This document shows positions 32,697 through 41,797 of a DNA stretch of 64,000 bases, in pieces. The stretch is from Priestia megaterium. GTDB taxonomy: Bacteria > Bacillota > Bacilli > Bacillales > Bacillaceae_H. The position numbers and the translations under genes are program-made. Within the stretch, counting starts at the first letter, position 1. The number at the start of each line of letters is the position of its first letter. Location: the NCBI RefSeq assembly GCF_009497655.1, contig NZ_CP023317.1, positions 2,819,501 to 2,883,500 of the forward strand. The letters run 5' to 3'. The notes under the pieces were generated by a model. It was not told the origin of the DNA and did no database searches. It saw nothing but the letters and a program-made list of their open reading frames with translations.

Positions 32697-33431
32697 ATGA
32701 GAAAAATTTCGGTTTTTGTTATCTTATTGCTAACTGTTATTTTCCCTTCCCCCGCTTTTAGCCAAGTGAAAGTACCTATACTGATTTACCACTCTATTGA
32801 TTCCTACACAGGCCACGGGGAAAAAGAACTGTATGTGACACCTGAAAATTTTGAGAAACAGCTTCTTTATCTTAAAAAGCAAGGATATACGCCGCTAACA
32901 TTTGAAAAATGGCAGGAGCTGAAGCGCGTAAAAAAGCCTATATTTATCACATTTGACGATGGATATAAAAATAATCTTACTATCTTGCCTATTTTTCAAA
33001 GAGCAGCCAGCCCTCAGTTTCATCCAGCGGCTACAATTTTTGTGATTTCAGATTTTATTGGCCGTCCCAACCGTTTGTCTCCAGCGGATCTAAAAAAATT
33101 TGTTGATTCAGGATTTTTTTCTATTCAGTCTCATACCGCTACTCATCCGGATTTAACTAAGACGAAAAATTTATCCTATGAGCTAGCTGAATCAAAGCTG
33201 AAAATTGAAGCCATCACGAGCCAGCCCGTTATTGCTCTTGCTTACCCTTACGGAAAGGTCAATAGCCGCGTAGTCGAAGAAACAAAAAAGAATTATACAT
33301 TTGGTCTTTCAACGATTCCAAAATTTTTTACTGAAAGTGGACAAAAAAATGAAAACTATCTTATTCCCCGTCTGTACGTCACGTATTCTACAACGATTGA
33401 AGATTTTGCTAAGCTATTAAAAGAAAGCTAA
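32697..33431 (+). CDS. Secreted polysaccharide deacetylase
   Basis: A 244-residue NodB-type deacetylase (carbohydrate esterase 4). A signal peptide is evident (MRKISVFVILLLTVIFPSPA, cleavage near FSQ). Motif 1 is TFDDGY (about residues 81-86) with the catalytic base and metal Asp. Motif 2 is SHTATHPDL with the two metal His. A late Arg/Tyr segment AYPYGKVN follows. It would remove acetyl groups from peptidoglycan or another extracellular polysaccharide. It lies 83 bases after the speD-speE gene; a TTGACA at 32646-32651 suggests its own promoter, though the -10 is poor. Confidence 0.9.
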   Translation: MRKISVFVILLLTVIFPSPAFSQVKVPILIYHSIDSYTGHGEKELYVTPENFEKQLLYLKKQGYTPLTFEKWQELKRVKKPIFITFDDGYKNNLTILPIFQRAASPQFHPAATIFVISDFIGRPNRLSPADLKKFVDSGFFSIQSHTATHPDLTKTKNLSYELAESKLKIEAITSQPVIALAYPYGKVNSRVVEETKKNYTFGLSTIPKFFTESGQKNENYLIPRLYVTYSTTIEDFAKLLKES

Positions 33432-33462
33432 AAACCCTTTCCTTAAAAGGAAAGGGTTTTTA
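33431..33462. terminator. Bidirectional terminator
   Basis: AAAAACCCTTTCCTT pairs perfectly with AAGGAAAGGGTTTTT around AA. It overlaps the ends of both the deacetylase gene and the convergent yetF-like gene. Confidence 0.9.
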
Positions 33463-34131
33463 GAATTTTGTTATTTCTAGTCCTCGCTCTTGCTGCCATT
33501 CAGCATAAAAAACTTCGCTGTATTCCTTTATTTTCTTGATTGCCAGCTGTTTTTTTAACCACTTTTCATCTACGTTTGCTTCTTTCAAATTGCCAGGCAC
33601 TACTTTTCCATCCATGATTAAAGCAATAGGTAAATTAGTTTGAGAATAAGGGATGTTTAAATCATTTTTCGTCGGAGGGCCGAATTCATGTTTAGGAGCG
33701 ACGCTCACCTCTCCATTCGTTTCTAAAATGACATATTCTGCTTCATACAGTGAAAAATACCCTTGCTGTCTCATTAGATGCTGAAGCTGATTCAAATCCA
33801 AGTTGTTTTTCTTAAGCTCTTTATAATGAATTTTCCCTTTATAAATAATCATTGAAGGCTTGCCTTCAAGAACTCCCCTAAATCCTGTAAAGGTTTGAGA
33901 TAGCTTTGTCACTGCGTAAATCAGAAGCCCCCAAATCAAAACACTATAAAGAATTTCAGTTAATTCTACTCCTTTTTCAAGAGCTGCATCCCCCACAATA
34001 TTTCCCAGGACAAGCGTTGTAATAAAGTCAAACGGAGTAATTTGAGCAAACTGTGTCTTACCTAAAAGCTTCAGCATAATAAATAGCGCTAAAAATCCAC
34101 ATATCAGTTCAATCGCAATATCTTTATACAT
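33460..34131 (-). CDS. yetF: YetF/DUF421 membrane protein
   Basis: A 223-residue protein. Three N-terminal hydrophobic helices (IELICGFLALFIMLKLLGKT, ITTLVLGNIVGDAAL, LIWGLLIYAVTKL) precede the conserved cytoplasmic DUF421 region (EGKPSMIIYKGKIHYKELKK, then NLDLNQLQHLMRQQGYFSLYEAEY). Members such as YetF and YdfR are spore or vegetative membrane proteins; spore relatives have been linked to 2-Duf-type germinant-receptor stability and membrane organisation, but the role of this copy is unknown. The ATG has AGGAAGGG upstream. Confidence 0.85.
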   Translation of the reverse strand: MYKDIAIELICGFLALFIMLKLLGKTQFAQITPFDFITTLVLGNIVGDAALEKGVELTEILYSVLIWGLLIYAVTKLSQTFTGFRGVLEGKPSMIIYKGKIHYKELKKNNLDLNQLQHLMRQQGYFSLYEAEYVILETNGEVSVAPKHEFGPPTKNDLNIPYSQTNLPIALIMDGKVVPGNLKEANVDEKWLKKQLAIKKIKEYSEVFYAEWQQERGLEITKF

Positions 34132-34246
34132 CGATACCCTTCCTCTATAGCAAGCATGTTATAGTATCAGTTTGTATCATATGTGAGAGTGATAAACCTG
34201 ACTTTTCATTTTTCTTTCCTTCGTTTTCCAACTATAGAACTTTTGA

Positions 34247-35008
34247 TTAAGCTTTTGTCTTACTTGCATAGGTTTCTAACGTTATATATTGATTAAAAAT
34301 GGATGCGGCTGCTTTTTTTCCTACATATCTAAGGTGCCATGGTTCGTATTTATAACCGGTAACTTCTTCTTCACCTTGAGGATATCGAATAACGAATCCG
34401 TATTGATACGCATGTTTTGAAAGCCAATGAGCTTCTAGTGTATCAGCAAAGCAGTCTGCCGCAGCACATATTCCCTTTCCTCCTGTGACATCGATTGCTA
34501 GTCCCGTTTCGTGTTCACTCGTTCCTGGGTAGGCGCTATAAGTGCGTGCTTGTTCTTCACCGTCTCGCTTTGCGTAAAATGCAAAAAGCTCTTTTTGCCG
34601 CTCGTGAGATCGATAACCAGATACACCAAGTAAGCTGATCCCCTCTTTTTCCGCGTCTCGAAAAAGTTCTTCAAGCGCTTGTGCCGCAGGCTTTCTAAGC
34701 ATTCGTTTTTCTATTTTTTCGTTAAAGATAAACGGAACGTCGGCATAGACTAAATCGGAAGGCTGGTAAGATTCAGGAAGCTGATGCTTTTTATTAACTA
34801 AAGCCGTAACCGATTCTGGATTGGCTATTACCACTGTTTCGTCTACATTAGATTTCATTAAAGATGAAGAAGCTGATGAGCTTTCTAGTTTTTGAGCCTG
34901 TCCATTTTTTGTGAATTCTCCGGCAGGCTTTGATGAAGAATTGCTTGTGCCGCACCCTGCTATCATCAGCGCAAAAGCTAAAGAACAAATAAATAAAAAG
35001 TATTTCAT
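34247..35008 (-). CDS. VanY-type D,D/L,D-carboxypeptidase lipoprotein
   Basis: A 253-residue lipoprotein. The signal peptide ends in the lipobox LMIAGC. The catalytic M15B domain (about 95-250) includes a zinc motif SEHETGLAID (His and Asp ligands) and EPWHLRYVG (catalytic Glu and third ligand His). These enzymes trim the terminal D-Ala from peptidoglycan stem peptides; LdcB relatives act on tetrapeptides. The ATG follows AAAGGAGTAAGACATC. It lies 157 bases downstream of the lipoprotein/two-component genes on the same strand, separated by a terminator, so it is probably its own unit. Confidence 0.9.
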   Translation of the reverse strand: MKYFLFICSLAFALMIAGCGTSNSSSKPAGEFTKNGQAQKLESSSASSSLMKSNVDETVVIANPESVTALVNKKHQLPESYQPSDLVYADVPFIFNEKIEKRMLRKPAAQALEELFRDAEKEGISLLGVSGYRSHERQKELFAFYAKRDGEEQARTYSAYPGTSEHETGLAIDVTGGKGICAAADCFADTLEAHWLSKHAYQYGFVIRYPQGEEEVTGYKYEPWHLRYVGKKAAASIFNQYITLETYASKTKA

Positions 35009-35141
35009 GATGTCTTACTCCTTTCACATGGCTTTTGATACGCTATAAAAGCCTGTAAAGAAAGAATAAAACATAAATGTTTCTGTCTTTTATTCAGTTG
35101 TTTCAAACTTGTAAACACTCTTAAAGAAGTTTAGTATGCGT

Positions 35142-35166
35142 AAAAAAAAGACTGCCTAAGCAGTCT
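35142..35166 (-). terminator. Terminator of the two-component operon
   Basis: GACTGC and GCAGTC around CTAA/TTAG, followed on the minus strand by TTTTTTTTA. Confidence 0.85.
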
Positions 35167-36232
35167 ATTTCAAAAAGATAATATACGTATGAACTTGATT
35201 TTGCGTAAAGCTCGATGCAACTAGTTTATTTCCTGATTGACTCCAGGCAAGCTGATCAGCGGCATAGTCTAAATTTACGTTTAAGTGTGTAACATCTCCT
35301 GTTAATCCATCTGCTATGAATATCCCTTTATCTCCCTCTTTTTCAGAAATAAAATTATAAGCTAATTTCGAACCGTCGGGAGACCAGCTGACACCAAAAA
35401 TTTGAGTGGACAGAGCAAGCTGAAAGGCCTCTGATCCTTTTAAATCTGTGATAGACAGCGTTCTCGTTTGAGCATCTTTTTGCTGAACGAGCGCTAATTG
35501 CTTTCCATTTGGAGACGGGATAATAGAAACCACATTATCTCGGATTTTTTCAGGGTCCGTCTGTTCGTTATGAAGAAAAAAAAGCTGGTTGTTTACACCA
35601 ATATAATAAATGCCACCTATCCCTTTAACTGCATCTAAGATTCGATCGTCTCTGTGCAATAGAGGTTCTGCTTTTCCTTTTACATTTGCTTTAGAAAGCT
35701 TTCCTTCCATTGTAATAAACATTACTTCTGAATTATTAAGCCACTCTCCGCTTGATGGGTAGAGAAGAACATTCTTGATTTCAACTGTTTTTTTTGTTTG
35801 AACGTTCATTATATAACCAAATGTATCTTCGCCTTTTGCAACTTTATAAAAAAGATATTTGCCATTTGGAGAAAGCTTCGCCGCATGTTGAATTTCATTG
35901 CTTGGATGCAACACAAAAGTAGACTTGTTTTTTAGATTATAAGTAGCTAAATTCTGCGCATATACCTCTTTGGGACCGAAATCGTGCGACCGAAATTGTT
36001 TATTTTCTTGACTAACAATCACTGTGTTTTCATTCAAAAATTGAAACGCTCTTACTCCGTTAATATCTTGAACGTCTTTCACTTCTATTTTTCCATCTTG
36101 ATCTACGTGGTCCAATACAGTAATTTTCTTGTCTGGTTTTTCAACCGTTTCTCTATGACCTTCTCCTTGGCCGCATGATGCTAAAATAAGAAAAGTGCTT
36201 GCGATATATATCATTAATCTATACCGTTTCAA
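35165..36232 (-). CDS. Beta-propeller lipoprotein beside a two-component system
   Basis: A 355-residue lipoprotein (signal peptide ending LILASC). The mature part consists of repeated four-strand blades with TolB/WD40-like features (LSPNGKYLFYKVAKGEDTFG, SPNGKQLALVQQKDAQTR, SWSPDGSKLAYNFISE, AWSQSGNKLVASSF). It follows the histidine kinase gene by 25 bases and shares its transcript and terminator. Extracytoplasmic beta-propellers often bind ligands or proteins, so it might present a signal to the kinase or be its effector; this is inference from the operon. ATG follows AAAGGAGTGAACCG. Confidence 0.8.
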   Translation of the reverse strand: MKRYRLMIYIASTFLILASCGQGEGHRETVEKPDKKITVLDHVDQDGKIEVKDVQDINGVRAFQFLNENTVIVSQENKQFRSHDFGPKEVYAQNLATYNLKNKSTFVLHPSNEIQHAAKLSPNGKYLFYKVAKGEDTFGYIMNVQTKKTVEIKNVLLYPSSGEWLNNSEVMFITMEGKLSKANVKGKAEPLLHRDDRILDAVKGIGGIYYIGVNNQLFFLHNEQTDPEKIRDNVVSIIPSPNGKQLALVQQKDAQTRTLSITDLKGSEAFQLALSTQIFGVSWSPDGSKLAYNFISEKEGDKGIFIADGLTGDVTHLNVNLDYAADQLAWSQSGNKLVASSFTQNQVHTYIIFLK

Positions 36233-36257
36233 TAACGGTTCACTCCTTTTAGCTAAC

Positions 36258-37727
36258 TCAGTTCTCGTTTTTTAAAGGAAACGACACTTTAAAAGTTGTC
36301 CATGTAGAGTCAGAATGATGCAGCTTGATAACACCGTTTTGTTTTTCAGTTAAATCTTTGGCTAATGCTAAGCCAAGACCTGTTCCTCCGGATAAACGCG
36401 ACCGATCTTTATTTACGGTGAAAAATGGTTGGAATAATTTCTCTTCTGCTTCGGGTGGAATTCCTATTCCGGTGTTGGCTACATCTACAATGATAGAATT
36501 CTCTAAAGTATAAGATGCTACTTCCACTTTTCCTCCGGGTTCATTATATTTAATAGCATTGTCAATTAAATTAATAAAAATGTGTATTAAGCTTTCGCGA
36601 TCAGCCCAAACAACCGCTTCTTTTATATTTGTATGAAGAGTCAAATCAAATTTAGCAGCTTTTCCTTTCATACGATCGCATATGTCTTCTAGAAGCCGTT
36701 TCAATTCAACTTGCTCTGGTCGCTGCTCGAAATCATATTTCTCAAGTGCTGAAAGCTTTAAGATTTTATCCACCATTTCATGGAGGCGATTCGTTTCTTT
36801 ACGAATGTTTTGCACACCGTCTTCCATAAGCTGAGGATCATCTCGATACATATCAAGTAAGTCAACATAAGCTTTGATCGATGTTAAAGGCGTCTTAAAT
36901 TCGTGGCTGATGTTACCGATAAACTGCTTTTGCTGCTGTTCGAGAGACTGCAGTTTCGAAATGGCGAACTCAAGCTTTCTTTTTTCTTTATTCATTTGAT
37001 CGATGTTTTTTTCAATCGACGTACTCATAAAAAACAAGCCTTGACTGAGCTCTCCGAGTTCATCGCGCCGTTTGAAGGGCACATCAGTTAAATAATGGCC
37101 TTTTCGAATCTGCTGTGAAGTTTTTTGAAGCGTAGCGATGAGAGAAGCAATGCGATAAAAATAAGCATAGCCAATTAAAAAAGCTGCTGCCGCTGCAATC
37201 GTTCCCCCCATACGAAATAAGTGCCTAATGTCAGCTATAAACTGCTGATTATTTTTTAGGGAATGGTCAAAACGAAGGACTCCAATAAATTGATTCTCGA
37301 TTGACACAGGTGCAAAGTAAATAAGGGAAGAACCCGAGATTTGATAGGCTATTTTTCCTTTCAAAGCATAGCTAAGCGTATCAGAAACATCCACATCTTT
37401 TTGGCCGATGGGAATAGAGCTTCCTGCTTCCTGTCCTTTTTGATTATATAGGACTGTTTGCATTCCGCTTTGTGATGCAATTGAAGATGCAAGGCGCTGT
37501 CCTTTTTGCTGAAGAAAGGAATCTGTATTCAGAGACGGGTCACCTGTTACATAACTTTGATGAATCGTTTGCTCCGCTGCTTTGCTTTTTTGAATAAGTT
37601 CACTTTCTAGCTGATCACGCTGATTGGTCTCAATTCCTTTTAATACAAGTACGCTCAGTACGGTTACTGTTAAAATAATTAAAAAAGCAAGAACGAGTCC
37701 CATCTTAGCTTTTAGGCTGATTTTCAT
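36258..37727 (-). CDS. Sensor histidine kinase
   Basis: A 489-residue membrane kinase. Two membrane helices (about 7-30 and 170-192) enclose an extracytoplasmic sensor of about 140 residues. A HAMP domain follows (about 193-245), then HisKA with the phosphorylated His in NISHEFKTPLTSIKAYVD, and HATPase_c with N-box LIDNAIKYN, G1 NTGIGIPP and G2 GGTGLGLALAK. It overlaps the regulator gene by four bases (ATGA), so the pair is translationally coupled. The extracytoplasmic domain resembles dCache/PAS-like folds only by size. The neighbouring beta-propeller lipoprotein is the best clue to the signal, which may concern the envelope. Confidence 0.9.
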   Translation of the reverse strand: MKISLKAKMGLVLAFLIILTVTVLSVLVLKGIETNQRDQLESELIQKSKAAEQTIHQSYVTGDPSLNTDSFLQQKGQRLASSIASQSGMQTVLYNQKGQEAGSSIPIGQKDVDVSDTLSYALKGKIAYQISGSSLIYFAPVSIENQFIGVLRFDHSLKNNQQFIADIRHLFRMGGTIAAAAAFLIGYAYFYRIASLIATLQKTSQQIRKGHYLTDVPFKRRDELGELSQGLFFMSTSIEKNIDQMNKEKRKLEFAISKLQSLEQQQKQFIGNISHEFKTPLTSIKAYVDLLDMYRDDPQLMEDGVQNIRKETNRLHEMVDKILKLSALEKYDFEQRPEQVELKRLLEDICDRMKGKAAKFDLTLHTNIKEAVVWADRESLIHIFINLIDNAIKYNEPGGKVEVASYTLENSIIVDVANTGIGIPPEAEEKLFQPFFTVNKDRSRLSGGTGLGLALAKDLTEKQNGVIKLHHSDSTWTTFKVSFPLKNEN

Positions 37728-38434
37728 TCATTGATTCCTGCAGTCGCTTTATATCCAACCCCGTATACCGTTTGAAGCAAATAAGGCTCTGCTTCTCCTA
37801 CTTTTTTTCGAAGGCGCTGCATGTGAATATCTACCGTACGTGTACCGCCTGCATAATCCATTCCCCAGACAAGATCTAGTAAATCTTCTCGTGTGTACAC
37901 TCTCTCTAAATTGGCAAGCAATAAAGCAATAAGATCAAACTCCTTTGGTGTAAGCTTAACTAACTCATTGGCAACATGTAACGTGCGCTGAATTAAGTTC
38001 ACTTTCACTTTTCCCACCGTGATTTCTCCCACAGCTTCAGGAGCTTCATTTTTTTCTATTCGCCGAACAAGTGCTTTAGCTCTAGCTACAAGTTCTCTTA
38101 CATCAAATGGCTTGGTCATGTAATCATCAGCGCCTAACTCTAAACCTAGAACTTTATCGACGATATCATTTTTAACCGTTAACAAGATAATCCCCATTCC
38201 TCTTCGATTCTCAAGTTTTCGGCATACTTCATAGCCGGTTAGTTTTGGCATCATCACATCTAATATCATCACGTCAGGTCGAAAGCTTTTTACTTTTTCA
38301 AGTGCTTCTTCACCGTCAGATGCTGTGTCTACAATATATCCTTCGCGCTTGAAAGCGTAAGATACCGCTGTGGCAATACTTTTTTCATCATCTACTACTA
38401 AAATCCTTTTATTCAATGTATCACGTACTTTCAT
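37724..38434 (-). CDS. OmpR-family response regulator
   Basis: A 236-residue regulator. The receiver domain (about 8-120) shows the acidic pair VVDDEKS, the phospho-acceptor Asp in VMILDVMMP, TVKND and the Lys in MTKPFD. The C-terminal winged helix (about 140-232) contains LTPKEFDLIALLLANLERVYTREDLLDLVWGMD and RTVDIHMQRLRKKV. ATG at 38434 is my choice since it gives the usual family length; a frame starting 32 codons earlier is long for the family. The ribosome site is weak (GAAGAGAAATATCAA). It is the first gene of a three-gene operon with the kinase and the lipoprotein. Confidence 0.9.
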   Translation of the reverse strand: MKVRDTLNKRILVVDDEKSIATAVSYAFKREGYIVDTASDGEEALEKVKSFRPDVMILDVMMPKLTGYEVCRKLENRRGMGIILLTVKNDIVDKVLGLELGADDYMTKPFDVRELVARAKALVRRIEKNEAPEAVGEITVGKVKVNLIQRTLHVANELVKLTPKEFDLIALLLANLERVYTREDLLDLVWGMDYAGGTRTVDIHMQRLRKKVGEAEPYLLQTVYGVGYKATAGINE

Positions 38435-38881
38435 TTGATATTTCTCTTCGTCTATCTTATCAAACAGCTTTAGCAAAAACATCTCCAAGTTGTTTCGAAA
38501 TTGTAAACAAAAATAAAGAGATTGAGACATAACAAAATCAATTCAATCTAAAGACGCACAAATGAGATAAAGGAGGCTTAGTATGGAGCGCTTTTGACAC
38601 CGCGGTTGATTTCCGTGCAAGGCTTCGCTTTCCGCGGGCGGCCGCTGAGCCTCCTCGTCGCTTGCGCTCCTGCGGGGTCTCACCTGTTCTGCTTTTCCTG
38701 CAGGAGTCTGCGCCTTGCCCTCCAATCAACCGCTTGAGTAAACTAAACAGATGAAATCTACGTTTACATGACCATAAAAAAATCCGAATAAAGTTGATTT
38801 TCCTTGAAGAGTCTCGATTCATCGATCCAATTTTCTTTCAGCTAAAATCATGTTGTCTTAGCTTTTTATTAGCGTTAGTTA
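38435..38881. other. 447-base region: dispersed repeat copy 2
   Basis: Mostly occupied by copy 2 of the dispersed repeat (38519-38830). The rest, next to the response regulator, should contain that operon's promoter, which I could not identify with confidence. Apparent 60-94 codon frames across the repeat are GC-rich, overlap each other and have no ribosome site. Confidence 0.6.
38519..38830. repeat. Dispersed GC-rich repeat, copy 2
   Basis: The fuller copy. The core 38602-38733 is bounded by imperfect inverted repeats of 22 bases (38602-38623 and 38712-38733; 18 of 22 match). It contains an internal CTCCTGC/GCAGGAG stem, so the DNA or RNA could fold into a large hairpin. AGATTGAGACATA at the left and a GATTCAT-containing end at the right are shared with copy 1. 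No transposase is present. It could be a miniature mobile element or a structured intergenic repeat; similar GC-rich repeats occur between genes in other Bacillaceae as far as I recall. Confidence 0.8.
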
Positions 38882-40396
38882 TTATTCATTTGTAAAAGGA
38901 AGGATTTTATGAGTATTCAAATATTGATAAAGAAGCTCTATACGCTGTTCGCTGCTAATAAAACCGATATACCCGTCCGGTCTAATAACATACAGTGCAT
39001 CTTTTTGAAGCCCTGCTTTCTTCATATAGGGGTTCCAAGAAAACTCATGCAAAGAGAAGCCTTTTTCTCTCATGCTCTTTTTTAGCTTCTGTGCTGCTGT
39101 TCCATAGACGTGTATTTGCCAGTTTAAGGACCGTAAAGATTCAAAATTCCCTTCCACATAAGGTAACCGATCACCACTTTGCACATTTGTCCCTTGTCCG
39201 CTGCTTAGGTTACTATTTCGATATTTAATGCGGATTTGAGATAAAATTGTAAATGCTTTGTGACGGGGATAAGGAAAGCGAAATAAAAAGGATAGTACAG
39301 GCGGAAAGATATGCTTTCTAAAAAATTGACTCGTTTTATCTCTTGCCACCATTCGCTTGAAAGCGCGATCAGTTGTATTTACAAGCAGCTCTGCAAAAGG
39401 TAACCTTTCTTCTTCGTATGTATCTAATATGGAAAGTGCCGCTTTGTGTTGAAGGACAGCTGCTAATTTCCATGAAAGGTTGATTGCATCTCCAATTCCT
39501 GTGTTCATTCCTTGGCCGCCTGCAGGACTATGAATATGGGCTGCATCTCCACTTAGAAAAATACGCCCTTGTCGGAAACGACTTGCTACTCTGTGATGGA
39601 TATTGTATGTTGAGAACCAATTTATATTTTCAATCTCAGCACCAAATGTTTGTTGAAGAAAAGTTTGAATATTTTCAGCTTTTATATCGTTTTGATCCAA
39701 AAGAGCTGAAGGAATAATGCCGATCATTCGATACGTTCCTTTACTTCTAACAGGCATACAAATCAAAAATTCTTCATTGCTAAATGAAATACTGATTTTT
39801 TGATCCTTCATCACTTCACCAGAGCCGTGAACATCCATCACATAAAAATGCTGTTTATATTTTTCTCCTTTAAACTCTATATTCATTTGTTTACGAACTG
39901 TACTGTGTGCTCCGTCACATCCACAAATATACTTAAAATAAGCGGTTTCCTCTTGCTGGGCTTTTAATAAAGTTTTTATCCCTTCTCCGTGTTCAGCTAG
40001 AGATAGTAACTCCGTCTTCCATTCTACTTCAATCCCAAGATTTTTTAATTTTTCAAGCAGAAACCGCTCGTGGTCGTCCTGTGGAAATGTAAGAACAAAA
40101 GGAAAAGGACTTAATCCTTCTCCTAAAGATCCTAGATGAACTTTTGCTTTTATTTTATTCTTTACTCGGACGTATACATCTTCCATCTTAATCCCTCGGT
40201 CTATGACTTCATCTGCAAAACCGAACTGCTGATAAAATTCAAGGGTTCGCGGTAAAATAGCCATTGCCCGGGAGGCTTGCCCAGGCCCTTCGTTTCTATC
40301 AATAATTCGAAAAGAAATGTTATGTCTTGCTAAATTATAGGCCATCACAAGGCCAGTAGGTCCGGCACCAACGATTAGGATTTGTGGCTTCATCAT
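38882..40396 (-). CDS. Group A FAD-dependent aromatic monooxygenase
   Basis: A 504-residue flavoprotein hydroxylase of the PheA/TfdB/RdmE/rifampicin-monooxygenase type. The dinucleotide fold ILIVGAGPTGLVMAYNLARH opens the protein, the DG motif is in GCDGAHSTVRK and the second FAD motif is FLSGDAAHIHSPAGGQGMNT. A thioredoxin-like C-terminal region (about 400-500) completes the family layout. ATG follows AAGGAG. It is the second gene of an operon with a YhgE-like transporter, under a divergent TetR regulator. That setting suggests inactivation or modification of a toxic aromatic compound or antibiotic; the substrate is unknown. Confidence 0.9.
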   Translation of the reverse strand: MMKPQILIVGAGPTGLVMAYNLARHNISFRIIDRNEGPGQASRAMAILPRTLEFYQQFGFADEVIDRGIKMEDVYVRVKNKIKAKVHLGSLGEGLSPFPFVLTFPQDDHERFLLEKLKNLGIEVEWKTELLSLAEHGEGIKTLLKAQQEETAYFKYICGCDGAHSTVRKQMNIEFKGEKYKQHFYVMDVHGSGEVMKDQKISISFSNEEFLICMPVRSKGTYRMIGIIPSALLDQNDIKAENIQTFLQQTFGAEIENINWFSTYNIHHRVASRFRQGRIFLSGDAAHIHSPAGGQGMNTGIGDAINLSWKLAAVLQHKAALSILDTYEEERLPFAELLVNTTDRAFKRMVARDKTSQFFRKHIFPPVLSFLFRFPYPRHKAFTILSQIRIKYRNSNLSSGQGTNVQSGDRLPYVEGNFESLRSLNWQIHVYGTAAQKLKKSMREKGFSLHEFSWNPYMKKAGLQKDALYVIRPDGYIGFISSEQRIELLYQYLNTHKILPFTNE

Positions 40397-40428
40397 TATC
40401 TCTCCTTCTCATTCAGTTGCAGTATCTT

Positions 40429-41604
40429 TTATATTGAGCGAGACTTCTCTTTTTTTACAGAAGATGCAGGTAAAGCAGAAGCAAACAGAGCACACAAACT
40501 TATTAAAGAGATAAGAGCTAGAGCAGATACAGAATGATTCCATGTCAGATGTTCTCCAAAGAAAAATAGTTCTCTTACGCCATCTACCATAAACCTCATT
40601 GGCAGCCATGGATAAATCCACTCTCGATAAAAATCAGGCATAATTTCTGGGGCCATTGGAAGCAGCGGTGCGCCAAAAAATAGAATAATAACGAAAATCG
40701 GAAGTCCCTTTAGTCCTAACCATGAAAGTGCGGCTGATATCAAGGTGAAAAAACTGAAGTAAGCAATAGCTAAGAATAGTGCTGTATCCAAAAATGAAGG
40801 AACGCTTATTCCAACTACTTCAGCTAGCCACGCTAGCCCGAAACCTGCAGCTAAAGCAAGTGTAGCACCAATGATTACGAACCCTACTTGGTTAACAATT
40901 TTCTCTTTGCGAGAAGAAAACGTGATTTTGTGGATGCTGAGGAAGACAACTGCTGCCCCTGCTATGCTTGCCATCCACAGCGGCTGAAATAATGAAACGG
41001 GGGCATTTCCGTTGACACTATGAGTCCCTGTTTTATTGACGTTTATCACTGTCTTTTGAATCGGTACAGCGAGTGCTAATGCTTGGTTTGCACTTAGTTG
41101 CGTTCCGCTTTGTTCAAATCTTTTCACTAGCTGCAAGCGCATATTTTCATTCATCTGATCAACTGCTCCGTTTAGCACCTGACTGGCTAGTGTTGAAGCA
41201 GCTGTATTCATTCCTTGATTCACTAACAATCTAATAGCAGGTGCCTCAGGCTGAGCCGTCTGAAGAGTCACCTGTTTTTTGGTGAAATCTTTTGGAATGA
41301 TAAGCGCTCCGTAGTATTTTTGATTATTTAACCCTTTTTCAACTTCTTTAGTAGTTGATACAAAAATCCATTTAACCGAAGACTGTTCAGCGCTTGAACT
41401 CTTCATATTTTGTTTTATATGATCTCCTATATTTACCTTACCCTTTGCTGGAACTGTCATTCCTTCGTCGGCATTTACAAATGCGATTGGCAAATTCTTA
41501 GGTGCTTGGCTTACTGAAGGAATTAACGTTAGGGTAAAAATGAAAATAACTGCTACCACTATAATTGGTGAAAGATATATAAGCTTTTGGTTACTTAATT
41601 TCAT
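40429..41604 (-). CDS. YhgE/Pip-type DUF3533 membrane protein
   Basis: A 391-residue protein: an N-terminal membrane helix (LIYLSPIIVVAVIFIFTLTL), a large extracytoplasmic region (about 35-205, with LPIAFVNADEGM, YYGALIIPKDF and LLVNQGMN typical of the YhgE/Pip N-terminal domain) and five to six C-terminal helices with LPIFVIILFFGAPLLPMAPE. Relatives are ABC-2-like exporters or phage-receptor proteins. ATG at 41604 follows AAGGGA with a good spacer; a longer upstream frame covers the promoter and operator and is rejected. It is transcribed with the FAD monooxygenase gene 32 bases downstream. Confidence 0.85.
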   Translation of the reverse strand: MKLSNQKLIYLSPIIVVAVIFIFTLTLIPSVSQAPKNLPIAFVNADEGMTVPAKGKVNIGDHIKQNMKSSSAEQSSVKWIFVSTTKEVEKGLNNQKYYGALIIPKDFTKKQVTLQTAQPEAPAIRLLVNQGMNTAASTLASQVLNGAVDQMNENMRLQLVKRFEQSGTQLSANQALALAVPIQKTVINVNKTGTHSVNGNAPVSLFQPLWMASIAGAAVVFLSIHKITFSSRKEKIVNQVGFVIIGATLALAAGFGLAWLAEVVGISVPSFLDTALFLAIAYFSFFTLISAALSWLGLKGLPIFVIILFFGAPLLPMAPEIMPDFYREWIYPWLPMRFMVDGVRELFFFGEHLTWNHSVSALALISLISLCALFASALPASSVKKEKSRSI

Positions 41605-41666
41605 ATAGATATTCCCTTCTTTAAGCATATACACGTTGACGGAAAGATAATGTACATGCTGTTGAT

Positions 41667-41711
41667 TAGTGATCACTATGTAAATTATAATAAATTTACC
41701 TGCATTCTCAA
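41667..41711 (-). promoter_or_regulatory. Promoter and palindromic operator of the YhgE operon
   Basis: On the minus strand TTGAGA (41711-41706), 16 bases and TATAAT (41689-41684) form a near-consensus vegetative promoter. The perfect 12-bp palindrome TAGTGATCACTA (41667-41678) covers the expected transcription start, where a repressor such as the divergent TetR protein would block transcription. Confidence 0.65.
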
Positions 41712-41797
41712 TATGCAATAATCATGGGAATGTCGCTTACTTAACACAAAACACATAACTGTTCATTATTAAAGAAAAAAGTAGGTGTTTAAAAACT

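Noticed and set aside
38538-38822. 60- and 94-codon frames across repeat copy 2
   Set aside because: Overlap each other in different frames inside the GC-rich repeat; no protein features.
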